64,000 nt of DNA from Hydrogenedens sp964549105 (lineage in GTDB: Bacteria > Hydrogenedentota > Hydrogenedentia > Hydrogenedentales > Hydrogenedentaceae): contig CAZJTZ010000015.1 of assembly GCA_964549105.1 (NCBI GenBank), positions 9,301 to 73,300 of the forward strand, written 5' to 3'. The first letter of the stretch is position 1. Each line of letters opens with the position of its first letter. The notes below the pieces were generated by a model. The model saw only the letters and a list, made by a program, of their open reading frames with translations, did not search any database and was not told where the DNA came from. Positions 9,597 through 19,356 of the stretch are shown here, one piece after another. The position numbers and the translations under genes are program-made.

Positions 9597-10874
9597 TCAT
9601 TGGCTAATCTGTTTTAAGATTTTTGATAGTCGCTTTTCAGATTGAATAGATGCACGGACTGTATGATAGTTAATTTTCCACGCATGCGCCATGTAATCCC
9701 AGAGAACATTATTATTCTCGTCCAGCAGAGGGAACCACTCTCCTACGGCATGATTTATCACATAATCCATCACAAAACGATGAACATTTTCGTAAGCATC
9801 AAGATATTTCTCATCACCAAATAGTAGATAAGCATCCAGCATAGCAGTCATTGTCTCTGCTTGTTGCCAGAATTCTTTATTCCGTTCGCGTGCTGGTCCA
9901 TCGTTTGGTCCCTCACAAAATACGCCACCTCTTTCCCAGTCAATACCATATTTCAAACAATGGTCAAACATCTTCTTCATCTTTTCTTTGTAAGGTTCTA
10001 CACTTTCACCGAGTATGTTCAAGGCATGAATTAAAAGCCAACAAAACTCCACATTATGTCCAAAACTTGTATTGTTTAACGGTCTACCTTCAGACTCATC
10101 TGCGTCCCTATCCGAGCCCCAAACATTTTTAAAGATAATTGCTCTCAAAGGTTTCCAGTCAAAACTAAATTGTGCCATTCCTGTTCCAAATTCTGGATGA
10201 ATTATATGGTCAAATATAAGTTTTATTACATTCAGGGTATCCTGTTTATGCTTTAATGAGCCGGTTGCCTCGTAAAGATTTGTAAAAGCCTCCATTAAGT
10301 GCATGTGCACATCAAAGGATTTTCTATCTCCTCCGTATACACCTGGCGGTTTTGGATTCCAGTTATATTCAAAAAATTCTCCAAATCCTCCATGAGCAAT
10401 ATCAACTGCCTGTGCTTTTATCGTCCGCCATGTTTCTTCAGCAAGTTCCAGTGCTTCTTCATCGCCGGATGCCATTGCATATTCACTTAACGAATATATA
10501 CCAAAAGACTGTCCATACATAATCTTGCTTTTGTCTATAGGTGTTCCGTCTCTTTCTGTAATCCAAATCCAACCTTTATATTCAGGGTCCCAAAAATGTT
10601 TTTTTAAGAATTCAACACCCTGTTGGGCAATCTTCAAGTATTTACCATTGCCAAGATTGGCTCTATGTGCCGAAGAATAGGTATAAATCATTCTTGTCTG
10701 ACAGATAAGTGTCTTCTTTGTTTCACCTGTAGGTCGTCCTTCCCGGTCAAAATATGTCAAAAAGCCACCATATTCTTCATCAACACCATGCGTTTCCCAG
10801 AACGGAAGTAGTTCATTGAATAAATGATTTTGAACCTCTTTCTGAAGTTTCTCGACTCTTTCCCTTGTTATCAT
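9597..10874 (-). CDS. AGE-family sugar 2-epimerase (cellobiose 2-epimerase-like)
   Basis: Cytoplasmic (alpha/alpha)6-barrel enzyme of 425 residues. The N-terminus has ELLPFWETHGVDEEYGGF, and the segment FGHNVEFCWLL resembles the SYGHDIEASWLL block of cellobiose/mannobiose 2-epimerases more than the GREVIEL block of N-acylglucosamine epimerases. Conserved histidines in SFGHN and in MAHAWKINYHT fit the proton-transfer pair of the family. The likely reaction is C2 epimerisation at a reducing-end glucose or mannose; the exact sugar is not decidable. It heads the run that continues into the glycosyltransferase pair, so a role in glycan supply is possible. Confidence 0.88.
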   Translation of the reverse strand: MITRERVEKLQKEVQNHLFNELLPFWETHGVDEEYGGFLTYFDREGRPTGETKKTLICQTRMIYTYSSAHRANLGNGKYLKIAQQGVEFLKKHFWDPEYKGWIWITERDGTPIDKSKIMYGQSFGIYSLSEYAMASGDEEALELAEETWRTIKAQAVDIAHGGFGEFFEYNWNPKPPGVYGGDRKSFDVHMHLMEAFTNLYEATGSLKHKQDTLNVIKLIFDHIIHPEFGTGMAQFSFDWKPLRAIIFKNVWGSDRDADESEGRPLNNTSFGHNVEFCWLLIHALNILGESVEPYKEKMKKMFDHCLKYGIDWERGGVFCEGPNDGPARERNKEFWQQAETMTAMLDAYLLFGDEKYLDAYENVHRFVMDYVINHAVGEWFPLLDENNNVLWDYMAHAWKINYHTVRASIQSEKRLSKILKQISQ

Positions 10875-11028
10875 ACTTCATCACCCTTTATTAATTTTGT
10901 GCTTAAAATTAACCCTAAAAAATGAACGGTTTTATTATAATATAAATCTTTATAGATATTAAAGATATGTACGCGTCCAAAACATATCTATCTTTTTAGC
11001 AACCATATTGAAATATGGTATAGACAAC

Positions 11029-12213
11029 TTACGGTGATGGAAGGACCTCTTTTATTAAATATTCACAAACAAGTTGTGCTTTTAACTCTGCCCCTTTGTC
11101 GCTATTATGGATGAAATCATTAAAAAACTCACGCTCTCTCGGATACTCTGACTGTAAGTCGTAAAAGGGAACATTTTCCTGCTGACTTACTTCATATAAT
11201 TTCTTATTCATTTCTTCAACACCCACAGATAGAACATCTAAAAACTTATCTAATTCGGCTGGTATTGAAATTTGTGAATTTTTATCATAATCTCGCGAAT
11301 TATAAAAGATATAACTTAATAGAACAGGCTTAATTCCTCGGCCTCTCGATACATAAATTATATTTCTTATGTTATTCTCAAACCATACAGGAGGATTCAT
11401 ACTTAAAATCTTTTCTATGGGTGCTTGTTTAAATATTCCATCCGGATATTTCCCGCTAACTAATTGCAGCATAAATTCTTTTAGACGATTTATTTCTTTG
11501 GGCTGAGAAATGAATAAATCATAATGAGTTGATTTTCCAAAAAATTTTACACCTAATATTCTAAGGACAGCCGAATTTTCCCAGAATGGATAACTCAGGG
11601 CGATATCCATTCCACCTCTGACCTGGGATATATCAAGTTCACGGTAATTTTTGGGAACAGGATAAACCATGCGTGTTAATGTTATATCATTTAATCCTCC
11701 ATAATAGATGACATAGTCTATAGGATATTTACATACTCGTAATTCATAATCTATTAAGATTTCAAAACTTGTCCAGCCATTTACACCTGCATTCAAAACT
11801 TTTGCCTTTATTCCACGGTTATTCAGTGCTTTTTCTAGTTGAGCCGGATAACTATTTTCCCAGCATCCGACATAACAATCATAAGTGGTGGACTCACCTA
11901 AACATGCTATCCATATTTCCCCATCTTTTTTCTCGGTAATCTCGCCACCTCTCATCCCAACCGAATTATGTTGATTACACCCATCTACATAATTTGGCGC
12001 ACTTATAAATTGTGTATATGGATGAGGACTCAGACTAAATCTCGTTTTATGTTTATTCATTAAAAAAAATAATTGTCGAATAGAGGCGATTTCTTCTAAT
12101 TGCTTATTTGATGCAAAGTAAATTATATATATATTAAGAATTATTTCTGATAAAACAAATACAATTAGAATCATAATTATCAAAAATTTAGCCATCTTTA
12201 AAAATCTTTTCAT
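11029..12213 (-). CDS. Membrane-anchored SGNH/GDSL-type hydrolase
   Basis: 394 residues. Residues 7-27 are a single N-terminal membrane helix (signal anchor), and the rest should be periplasmic. SGNH blocks are visible: GESTT (block I nucleophile Ser), NAGVNGW (block II Gly), YYGGLND (block III Asn) and DFIHNSDKG (block V Asp/His). The family includes carbohydrate esterases and acyltransferase-like enzymes acting on O-acyl groups of glycans or lipids. An AAGGACG site lies about 12 bases before the ATG. The downstream AGE gene is 154 bp away. A short AT-rich inverted repeat (ACCATATT/AATATGGT) at 11002-11021 has no T-tract and is not called as a terminator. Confidence 0.83.
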   Translation of the reverse strand: MKRFLKMAKFLIIMILIVFVLSEIILNIYIIYFASNKQLEEIASIRQLFFLMNKHKTRFSLSPHPYTQFISAPNYVDGCNQHNSVGMRGGEITEKKDGEIWIACLGESTTYDCYVGCWENSYPAQLEKALNNRGIKAKVLNAGVNGWTSFEILIDYELRVCKYPIDYVIYYGGLNDITLTRMVYPVPKNYRELDISQVRGGMDIALSYPFWENSAVLRILGVKFFGKSTHYDLFISQPKEINRLKEFMLQLVSGKYPDGIFKQAPIEKILSMNPPVWFENNIRNIIYVSRGRGIKPVLLSYIFYNSRDYDKNSQISIPAELDKFLDVLSVGVEEMNKKLYEVSQQENVPFYDLQSEYPREREFFNDFIHNSDKGAELKAQLVCEYLIKEVLPSP

Positions 12214-12553
12214 GTGTTTTTCTGCGTCCTTTTACTTATTTTATTTATAAATTCTGAAATAATATTTAAACGGATATTTTTTGTTTCTACATATTAAACC
12301 ACCAATGTATGGTAAGTATGGTAAAAATATTAGAAAAATTTCTGTATCTGTTTAAAATTAGGATTTGTCTACCTATAACATAAGTCTCCATTTTCTTCCT
12401 AACTTTTTAGTGGATAATACTGATTTTGTTTTCTTTTCTTTCTTACCCTTAATATTACATAAACATCTAAAGTTTTTTGAAACATACCATATCTTGTTTG
12501 CAAAGATTTATTAAGATTTGATATTATAATCTTGTGATTTTTTCTAATGCGGT
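12214..12553. other. Intergenic region between SGNH gene and tRNA-Arg
   Basis: About 340 AT-rich bases with no convincing gene. A TATAAT at 12525-12530, 23 bases before the tRNA 5' end, could be its -10 element, but no good -35 is seen at the right spacing. The upstream half should hold the promoter of the minus-strand SGNH gene, which I could not pin down. A minus-strand open frame here runs through the tRNA and is rejected. Confidence 0.6.
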
Positions 12554-12630
12554 GTTCCCGTAGCTCAATTGGATAGAGCGCTTGGCTACGGACCAAGAGG
12601 CTGGGGGTTCAACTCCCTCCGGGAACGCCA
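12554..12630 (+). tRNA. tRNA-Arg (anticodon ACG)
   Basis: A complete cloverleaf can be drawn by eye. The acceptor stem GTTCCCG pairs with CGGGAAC, the D-arm is GCTC/GAGC, and the anticodon stem CTTGG pairs with CCAAG around the loop CTACGGA. The anticodon ACG is at 12588-12590. The variable loop has five bases, and the T-arm is GGGGG/CCCTC around TTCAACT with one G-U pair. Discriminator G is followed by an encoded CCA. The ACG anticodon is normally deaminated to ICG by TadA to read CGU, CGC and CGA. Confidence 0.97.
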
Positions 12631-12667
12631 TTATTATTTTAAACGAGTTTTCCAGGGGGGTAATTTC

Positions 12668-12696
12668 TTGACAAAAGTATTAAAATAGTATATAAT
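12668..12696 (+). promoter_or_regulatory. Consensus sigma70 promoter upstream of clpX
   Basis: TTGACA at 12668-12673 and TATAAT at 12691-12696 are separated by exactly 17 bases, a perfect match to the housekeeping promoter consensus. Transcription would begin near 12703 and give a leader of roughly 80 bases before the clpX ATG at 12785. It lies just after the tRNA-Arg gene and points toward clpX. Confidence 0.85.
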
Positions 12697-12784
12697 GGTT
12701 TAATCGTGATGATTTAATGTAACCTTTAATCTTAAATTGTGGTATTATATTATAAATGTATTGATAAAGTTTTTGGAGTAATCT

Positions 12785-14068
12785 ATGAATCAACAACGGA
12801 TTAAATCAGAAATTCCGACCTGCTCGTTCTGTGGAAAAAAACATAATGAAGTTTCCAAACTAATTGCCGGACCGGATGTTAATATATGTGATGAATGTGT
12901 CCGACTGTGTGCGGATATTATTAGGGACGACCAGAACCGCAAAAAGCATAGACATACGGTAAAAGTTCCTACACCGCAAGAAATTAAAGAGTTTTTAGAC
13001 CAATATGTTATTGGACAAGAACTTTCAAAACGGATTTTATCTGTTGCGGTGCATAATCATTATAAAAGGATTGCTTATGGAGGAGAAATACAAGGAGTAG
13101 AAATACAAAAGTCCAATGTATTACTCATAGGTCCGTCAGGCAGTGGAAAAACATTACTTGCGGAGACATTAGCAAGGATGTTGGATGTGCCTTTTGCTAT
13201 TGTTGATGCAACGACCCTTACGGAAGCCGGCTATGTAGGCGACGATGTTGAAAACATAATTTTGAAACTTTTACAAAATGCAGAATTTGATATTGCGCGT
13301 GCAGAAACAGGCATTGTTTACATAGATGAAATTGACAAAATTGCCAGGAAAAGTGACAGTCCTTCTATCACCCGCGATGTCTCAGGCGAAGGTGTTCAAC
13401 AAGCCCTGTTGAAGATATTAGAAGGAACTATTTCTAATGTTCCACCCCAAGGGGGCAGAAAACATCCTCAACAAGAGTGCATTCAGGTAGACACACGCAA
13501 TATTTTGTTTGTTTGTGGCGGTGCTTTTAACGGTTTAGAAAAAATCATTCAGAAACGCGTTGGGAAAAATATTATCGGATTTAATGCCGAGATTAAATCC
13601 AAAAAAGATTTTAGGCTGGGTGAGTTGCTGGCTATGGTTAAACCTGAGGATTTAATTTCTTTTGGTATGATTCCTGAATTTGTAGGTAGAATCCCAATAG
13701 TGGCTACACTTCATGAACTTACAACAGACGACTTAAAGAAAATTCTTACCGAGCCCAAAAATGCTATTACCAAGCAATATGAAAAGCTTTTTGAACTTGA
13801 AAATGTGAAACTTAATTTTCCTGAAGAAACAATTAAAGCAATTGCAGAATATGCTATTAAGAGAGAAACAGGTGCTCGGGGTCTTCGTAGCATTTTAGAA
13901 GAAATAATGTTAGATGTTATGTTTGATTTACCTTCAAGAAAAGACATTCAGGAGTGCATCATCACTCCCGGTGTAATTGCGAAATCAGAAGAACCCCTTT
14001 TCGTTTACAAACATGACGATATCCATTCAAAAAGTGAAATAAAAAATAAGAACACGGCTTCTGCTTAG
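12785..14068 (+). CDS. clpX: ATP-dependent Clp protease ATP-binding subunit ClpX
   Basis: AAA+ unfoldase of 427 residues that feeds substrates to ClpP. The N-terminal zinc-binding domain has CSFCGKK and ICDECVRLC (four cysteines). Next come Walker A GPSGSGKT near residue 116, pore loop GYVGDD, Walker B VYIDEIDKIA, and RVGKNIIGF-type and sensor regions. The IGF-like loop that docks on ClpP is present as IIGFNA. The start ATG follows TTTTTGGAG by 6 bases. The usual partners tig and clpP are not adjacent; lon follows instead after 111 bp. The strong promoter upstream suggests high constitutive expression. A weak AT-rich hairpin (AGTATTT/AAATACT) follows the stop at 14068-14091. Confidence 0.97.
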   Translation: MNQQRIKSEIPTCSFCGKKHNEVSKLIAGPDVNICDECVRLCADIIRDDQNRKKHRHTVKVPTPQEIKEFLDQYVIGQELSKRILSVAVHNHYKRIAYGGEIQGVEIQKSNVLLIGPSGSGKTLLAETLARMLDVPFAIVDATTLTEAGYVGDDVENIILKLLQNAEFDIARAETGIVYIDEIDKIARKSDSPSITRDVSGEGVQQALLKILEGTISNVPPQGGRKHPQQECIQVDTRNILFVCGGAFNGLEKIIQKRVGKNIIGFNAEIKSKKDFRLGELLAMVKPEDLISFGMIPEFVGRIPIVATLHELTTDDLKKILTEPKNAITKQYEKLFELENVKLNFPEETIKAIAEYAIKRETGARGLRSILEEIMLDVMFDLPSRKDIQECIITPGVIAKSEEPLFVYKHDDIHSKSEIKNKNTASA

Positions 14069-14179
14069 TATTTCAAATCAAATACTTTATAATAGAACTT
14101 TTTACCCCTCTGTTAATAAGTGTTTCTTTTTGTGGTATTCTAATTACATCAGAAAAAAGTATGATTTTGGGAGTTCTGT

Positions 14180-16585
14180 ATGAGTTCACATAGGCAAAAA
14201 ACAATAAAATCTTCAATAACTCTTTCAGATTTGAAGACGATGCCCGTTCTTCCTGTAACAGACATCGTTTTGTTTCCCAAATCTACTGTACCTATTTTAG
14301 TTTCAAAGGAGTCGTCAATCCAGGCTATTCAGGAATCTATGCACACTTCTGAGTTGCTGTTTATAACTCTTAGCAAAGTAAAGGGGTCAGATAATAAAGA
14401 GGAACATTCATATTCCGAAATTGGTGTCGTTGCTCAATTACAGCAAACCCTTGCTTTGCCTAATAATACTCTAAAAATTTTTATAGAAACATTATATCGA
14501 GGGAAAGTAATAGAATGGACACAGGTAGACCCCTACCTCATCGCGAAAATAGAGCCATTACACCTTAAAATTGAAAAACAAAACACACAAAACGACTATC
14601 ATCTCAAGGCTCTCCATTCCATTATCCTAAAAGAATTTGAAATTTACTGCATTGAAAATTCAAAAGTTCCGATAGAAGTGCTTAATACTATTCGTGAGTG
14701 TTCTTCTTATGAAATTTTTGCTGATATTATAAGCACTCACCTTCATATATCCACAGACGAAAGACAAAACTTATTGGAAACGACATCCATAAGAACTTTA
14801 TTTAACAAAATCTTAAAGATTTTGCGGCGTGAAAATTTGATTTTGCAAAACGAAAGAAAAATTACATCTCGATTAAAAGGTTATCTTGAAGAAGATGCAA
14901 AGTCATGGGTTTTAGATGAATCCGAAGACTCATCTTTAGATTTACAAAATGTGTCTGATTACTTTTCGGATAGTGATGAATTAAATAAACTTATAAAGAA
15001 ATCTAACTTACCTCCTCATGTCTTAGAAAAAGTCACTTCTGAAGTCAAACGGTTGGAAAAATTACAGTCGTTCAGTCCAGAATCTTCTACCATTAGAGAA
15101 TATGTGGAATGGCTATGTAGCCTACCCTGGAACAAAAGGACTAAAGACCGAATGGACTTAGACCTTGCAAAAAAAATATTGGACCGCGACCATTACGGTT
15201 TAGAAAAAGTAAAAGACAGGATATTAGACTTTCTTGCCATCCGAATTCTAGGTGGTAATTTAACAAAAGGTCCTGTTTTATGTTTTGTAGGTCCACCGGG
15301 CGTAGGAAAGACTTCCTTAGGAAATTCTATTGCATCAGCATTAAATCGAAAATTTATTCGAATGTCATTAGGCGGTATTCGAGATGAAGCGGAAATTAGA
15401 GGGCACATGCGGACTTATGTGGCTTCTATGCCGGGTAGAATTATACAAAACATAAAGAAATCTAAAGTAAAAAATCCCGTTTTTGTTCTTGATGAAATAG
15501 ATAAAATCGGAAACGATTTTCGTGGAGACCCTTCATCCGCATTACTCGAAGTATTAGACCCAGAACAAAATAAATATTTTATGGACCATTATCTTGATGT
15601 AGAGTTCGATTTATCTGAAGTATTTTTTATTGCCACAGGCAATTATGAATATGATATTCCTCCCCCTCTCTATGACCGTATGGAGATTATCAAAATTCCC
15701 GGTTATACTCTTCAAGAAAAGCATGAGATTGCTTGTAGGCATTTAATCCCTAAACAAATCAAATCTGCAGGTTTGAATAAGAAAAATATTATCTTTAATC
15801 CGGAATCTATCAATCATCTAATCTCCAAATACACTGAAGAGTCAGGGGTTCGTGAACTGGAACGCCAAATCGCAGCCATCGTTCGTAAAGTTGCACGATG
15901 GGTTGTAACAAAAACAAGGAAAACCCCCATTATTATTACCATTGAAGAAATTGAAAATATTTTAGGTCCTCCTATCTATTCCCGAGTTCAAATGTCAAAA
16001 AACCTTACAGAAGGGGTTGCCGTAGGATTGGCATGGACTCCTTATGGTGGAGTTATACAAATAATAGAAACAAGCATAATGAAAGGCAAAGGGAGTCTAC
16101 TTTGCACAGGGCAATTAGGTTCCGTTATGACAGAATCTGCCCAGGCGGCATTGACATATATTCGTGCCAATTCATCTTTTTTCCATCTACCTCCCAACTT
16201 TTATACACAATTAGATATACATATACATGCTCCTGAGGCTTCTATACCCAAAGACGGTCCGTCAGCAGGGATAACCATTGCTGTCTCCCTTCTATCTGCA
16301 CTGCTAAAACAACCGATTAAAGAAGGGATTGCCATGACCGGCGAGATTACACTTACAGGCAAAGTATTACCTGTCGGTGGTATCCGCGAGAAATTGCTTG
16401 CCTCTCATATGGCAGATATTAACCATGTGATTCTGCCCAAAGAAAATAAAAAGGATATACAAGAACTTTCAGCAGAGATAAAAGAAAAAATGACTTTTCA
16501 TTTTGTAGATAATGTGAAACAGGTTTTCGAACTTGTCTTCCCTAATCTAACAAAAACAAAGAGAAAAAAATCAACAGCAATGTAA
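14180..16585 (+). CDS. lon: ATP-dependent protease Lon (LonA type)
   Basis: Cytoplasmic AAA+ serine protease of 801 residues. It has an N-terminal substrate-recognition domain (VLPVTDIVLFPKS), a coiled linker, Walker A GPPGVGKT near residue 371, Walker B VFVLDEIDKIG, and the peptidase domain with the Ser-Lys dyad: Ser in KDGPSAG near 693 and Lys in GGIREK near 737. All key residues are intact. The start ATG is preceded by GGGAG at 6 bases. It degrades misfolded and regulatory proteins, functionally beside the ClpX gene just upstream. Confidence 0.97.
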   Translation: MSSHRQKTIKSSITLSDLKTMPVLPVTDIVLFPKSTVPILVSKESSIQAIQESMHTSELLFITLSKVKGSDNKEEHSYSEIGVVAQLQQTLALPNNTLKIFIETLYRGKVIEWTQVDPYLIAKIEPLHLKIEKQNTQNDYHLKALHSIILKEFEIYCIENSKVPIEVLNTIRECSSYEIFADIISTHLHISTDERQNLLETTSIRTLFNKILKILRRENLILQNERKITSRLKGYLEEDAKSWVLDESEDSSLDLQNVSDYFSDSDELNKLIKKSNLPPHVLEKVTSEVKRLEKLQSFSPESSTIREYVEWLCSLPWNKRTKDRMDLDLAKKILDRDHYGLEKVKDRILDFLAIRILGGNLTKGPVLCFVGPPGVGKTSLGNSIASALNRKFIRMSLGGIRDEAEIRGHMRTYVASMPGRIIQNIKKSKVKNPVFVLDEIDKIGNDFRGDPSSALLEVLDPEQNKYFMDHYLDVEFDLSEVFFIATGNYEYDIPPPLYDRMEIIKIPGYTLQEKHEIACRHLIPKQIKSAGLNKKNIIFNPESINHLISKYTEESGVRELERQIAAIVRKVARWVVTKTRKTPIIITIEEIENILGPPIYSRVQMSKNLTEGVAVGLAWTPYGGVIQIIETSIMKGKGSLLCTGQLGSVMTESAQAALTYIRANSSFFHLPPNFYTQLDIHIHAPEASIPKDGPSAGITIAVSLLSALLKQPIKEGIAMTGEITLTGKVLPVGGIREKLLASHMADINHVILPKENKKDIQELSAEIKEKMTFHFVDNVKQVFELVFPNLTKTKRKKSTAM

Positions 16586-16699
16586 TTCCTTTTTTATCTT
16601 TACGATTCATTTATGTATATTTACTAAAAAATTGTTATAATTTGTTAATTTCTTTCCACCTTTTAATAAAGAACAAATATTTGACGGAGGTCTGTTTAT

Positions 16700-19228
16700 A
16701 TGTCTAATGGGATATATAACCACAACGAAATAGAAAAAAAGTGGCAAAAATATTGGTTAGAAAATAAAACATTCAAATCTGTAATTGACCATTCTAAACC
16801 GAAATACTATATTCTGGATATGTTCCCTTACCCCAGTGGAGATGGTCTTCATGTTGGACATCCGGAGGGATATACTGCTACGGATATAGTGGCACGATAT
16901 AAACGAATGAAGGGGTTCAATGTTTTACATCCTATGGGCTGGGATGCTTTTGGTTTGCCTGCGGAACGGCATGCCGTTCGCACAGGGGAACATCCTGCTA
17001 TTGTGACAAAAAAGAACTGCGATACCTTCCGCAAACAAATTCAGGCTCTGGGACTTTCTTATGACTGGGACCGTGAAATCAATACGACTGACCCTTCTTA
17101 TTATAAATGGACACAATGGATATTCATTATTTTATTTGAACGCGGATTAGCCTACGAGACGGAAGCCCCAGTTAATTGGTGCCCTGCACTTGGGACGGTT
17201 CTGGCAAATGAAGAGGTCAAAGATGGCAAATATGTGGAAACAGGTGACCCCGTTGAAAAAAGAATGATGCGACAATGGATGCTGAAAATTACAGCGTATG
17301 CAGAAAAATTGCTTGAAGGCTTGAATGAATTGGATTGGCCCCCGGGAATTATTGCCATGCAACGAGAATGGATTGGTAGAAGTGAAGGAGCCGATGTCTA
17401 TTTTCGTATTGAGGACACTAATAATATACTCACTGTATTTACTACAAGGCCTGATACTCTCTTTGGTGCTACCTATTGTGTTTTAGCACCTGAACATCCA
17501 TTTGTATTACAAATTACAAAACCTGAATACATGGACGAAGTAAAACAGTATATTGAGCAAGCAGCCCGAAAAAGCGCTCAAGAACGAATGAAAGAAGAAA
17601 AAGAAAAAACGGGTGTCTTTACAGGTGCTTACGCTATCAATCCTGTCAACAATGAAAAAGTTCCTATTTGGGTTGCAGATTATGTTTTGGCAGAATACGG
17701 CTACGGCGCTATTATGGCTGTTCCTGCTCATGATACCCGCGATTATGAATTTGCAAAGAAATATAATTTGCCCATTGTTGAGGTTGTCTCTGGTGGAGAT
17801 ATTACAACAGAAGCATATACAGGCGACGGAGTATTAGTAAACTCACTCCTGATTAATGGTTTATCTGTTCCTGTCGCCAAAAAGAAAATTACAAAATGGT
17901 TAGAAGAAAATAATTTAGGCAAAGCCACTGTAAATTACAAACTACGAGATTGGCTTTTCTCACGGCAAAGATATTGGGGTGAACCTTTCCCAATTATCCG
18001 ATTACAAGATGGCACTGTAAAGACAGTCCCTCTAAAAGACCTGCCTGTTTTGTTGCCTGAACTGGATAATTATAAACCGACCGAAACAGGAGAGCCTCCT
18101 CTGGCGCGTGCTAAGGATTGGGTACATACGGTTGACACAGAAACAGGACAACCTGCAAAGCGTGAGACTAACACCATGCCTCAATGGGCTGGCTCTTGCT
18201 GGTATTTTCTAAGATTTGTGGATGCCCAAAATGACAAAGAGGCATGGTCAAAAGAAGCAGAACAATATTGGATGCCTGTGGACTTATATATTGGTGGAGC
18301 AGAACACGCCGTTTTACATCTTCTCTATTCAAGATTCTGGCACAAAGTTCTTTATGATGCAGGTTATGTATCTACAAGTGAACCTTTTAAAAAATTATTC
18401 AATCAAGGTATGATACTTGCCTATTCCTATCAGGATAAAAATGGAAAATACTATTATCCGCATCAGGTCGAACAAAGAGAGGGACAATGGTTTGTAAAAG
18501 GCACAGATATTCTCCTCGAAACGAAAATCGAAAAGATGAGTAAATCCCGTTATAATGTGGTCAATCCTGACGAGGTAATTGAAAAATATGGTGCGGACGC
18601 TATGCGTATGTATGAAATGTTCATGGGACCCTTAGAAAGAGACAAGCCATGGACAGATGAAGGGATTCAAGGGGTCTACCGTTTTTTGAGGAGGATATGG
18701 AGTCTATTTATTGATGACAATGGAAATATTACATCAAAATTTGTAGAAACAGGCGGCGATTCAACAATCATAAGGGAACTTCATAAAACAATTAAATCAG
18801 TAGCAGAAGACATTGAACGGCTTCAGTTCAATACTGCTATTGCAAAGATGATGGAATTTGTAAATTTAGCAAACAAAATCGAGAAAATAGATAAGCAGGT
18901 TGGAGAAAAATTTATTCTTATCCTTGCACCTTTTGCTCCTCATATAGCAGAGGAAATATGGCAACGGCTGGGGCACTCCAAAACCTTGACTTATGAACCG
19001 TGGCCTGAATACGACTCTAATTTTATAAAAGAAGATGTTATTGAAATACCCATACAGGTAAACGGAAAGTTAAGAGGAAAAATAACCATTTCCACAACTT
19101 TGAGCGATAAAGAAATATTAGAGCAAGCCCGTTGCGAAGAAAAAATTTTACCTTATTTACAAGGAAAGCAAATTGTCAAGGAGATATATGTTCCTGGTAA
19201 ATTGATAAATTTTGTTGTCAAAGGCTAA
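16700..19228 (+). CDS. leuS: Leucyl-tRNA synthetase
   Basis: Class I aminoacyl-tRNA synthetase of 842 residues charging tRNA-Leu. The HIGH-type motif is HVGH near residue 51 after the MFPYPSG signature. The CP1 editing domain (FTTRPDTLFGATY and VPAHDTRDYEFA) should hydrolyse misacylated tRNA. The class signature KMSKS is near residue 613. An anticodon-binding domain and a C-terminal leucine-specific extension end the protein. The start ATG lies 10 bases after GGAGG. A TATAAT at 16636-16641 may be its -10 element, but the -35 is weak. Confidence 0.97.
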   Translation: MSNGIYNHNEIEKKWQKYWLENKTFKSVIDHSKPKYYILDMFPYPSGDGLHVGHPEGYTATDIVARYKRMKGFNVLHPMGWDAFGLPAERHAVRTGEHPAIVTKKNCDTFRKQIQALGLSYDWDREINTTDPSYYKWTQWIFIILFERGLAYETEAPVNWCPALGTVLANEEVKDGKYVETGDPVEKRMMRQWMLKITAYAEKLLEGLNELDWPPGIIAMQREWIGRSEGADVYFRIEDTNNILTVFTTRPDTLFGATYCVLAPEHPFVLQITKPEYMDEVKQYIEQAARKSAQERMKEEKEKTGVFTGAYAINPVNNEKVPIWVADYVLAEYGYGAIMAVPAHDTRDYEFAKKYNLPIVEVVSGGDITTEAYTGDGVLVNSLLINGLSVPVAKKKITKWLEENNLGKATVNYKLRDWLFSRQRYWGEPFPIIRLQDGTVKTVPLKDLPVLLPELDNYKPTETGEPPLARAKDWVHTVDTETGQPAKRETNTMPQWAGSCWYFLRFVDAQNDKEAWSKEAEQYWMPVDLYIGGAEHAVLHLLYSRFWHKVLYDAGYVSTSEPFKKLFNQGMILAYSYQDKNGKYYYPHQVEQREGQWFVKGTDILLETKIEKMSKSRYNVVNPDEVIEKYGADAMRMYEMFMGPLERDKPWTDEGIQGVYRFLRRIWSLFIDDNGNITSKFVETGGDSTIIRELHKTIKSVAEDIERLQFNTAIAKMMEFVNLANKIEKIDKQVGEKFILILAPFAPHIAEEIWQRLGHSKTLTYEPWPEYDSNFIKEDVIEIPIQVNGKLRGKITISTTLSDKEILEQARCEEKILPYLQGKQIVKEIYVPGKLINFVVKG

Positions 19229-19239
19229 TAGTAAATAAC

Positions 19240-19271
19240 GGAGGAGTAGAATGTATAAAATATATGATTAA
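19240..19271 (+). other. Strong Shine-Dalgarno with a six-codon open frame (MYKIYD)
   Basis: GGAGGAG at 19240-19246 is followed after four bases by an ATG at 19251 and a stop at 19269-19271. This is one of the best ribosome binding sites in the area, yet it opens only six codons. The next gene (19357) has no visible Shine-Dalgarno. It could be a leader minigene or the remnant start of a decayed gene. There is no direct evidence of function. Confidence 0.3.
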
Positions 19272-19356
19272 AAATTTTCTTAAATTTAATGAAGTAACAT
19301 TTATTGCGCCAATACTAACAAATAACAACAAACTAAAATAAATATATTCATAAACT

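Noticed and set aside
12399..12596. Minus-strand open frame of 65 codons near the tRNA-Arg gene
   Set aside because: It runs through the antisense of the tRNA, has no ribosome binding site and encodes no recognisable protein.
12554..12630. tRNA-Arg as an integration site for a mobile island
   Set aside because: No integrase gene, no repeat of the tRNA 3' end and only housekeeping genes (clpX, lon, leuS) follow it.
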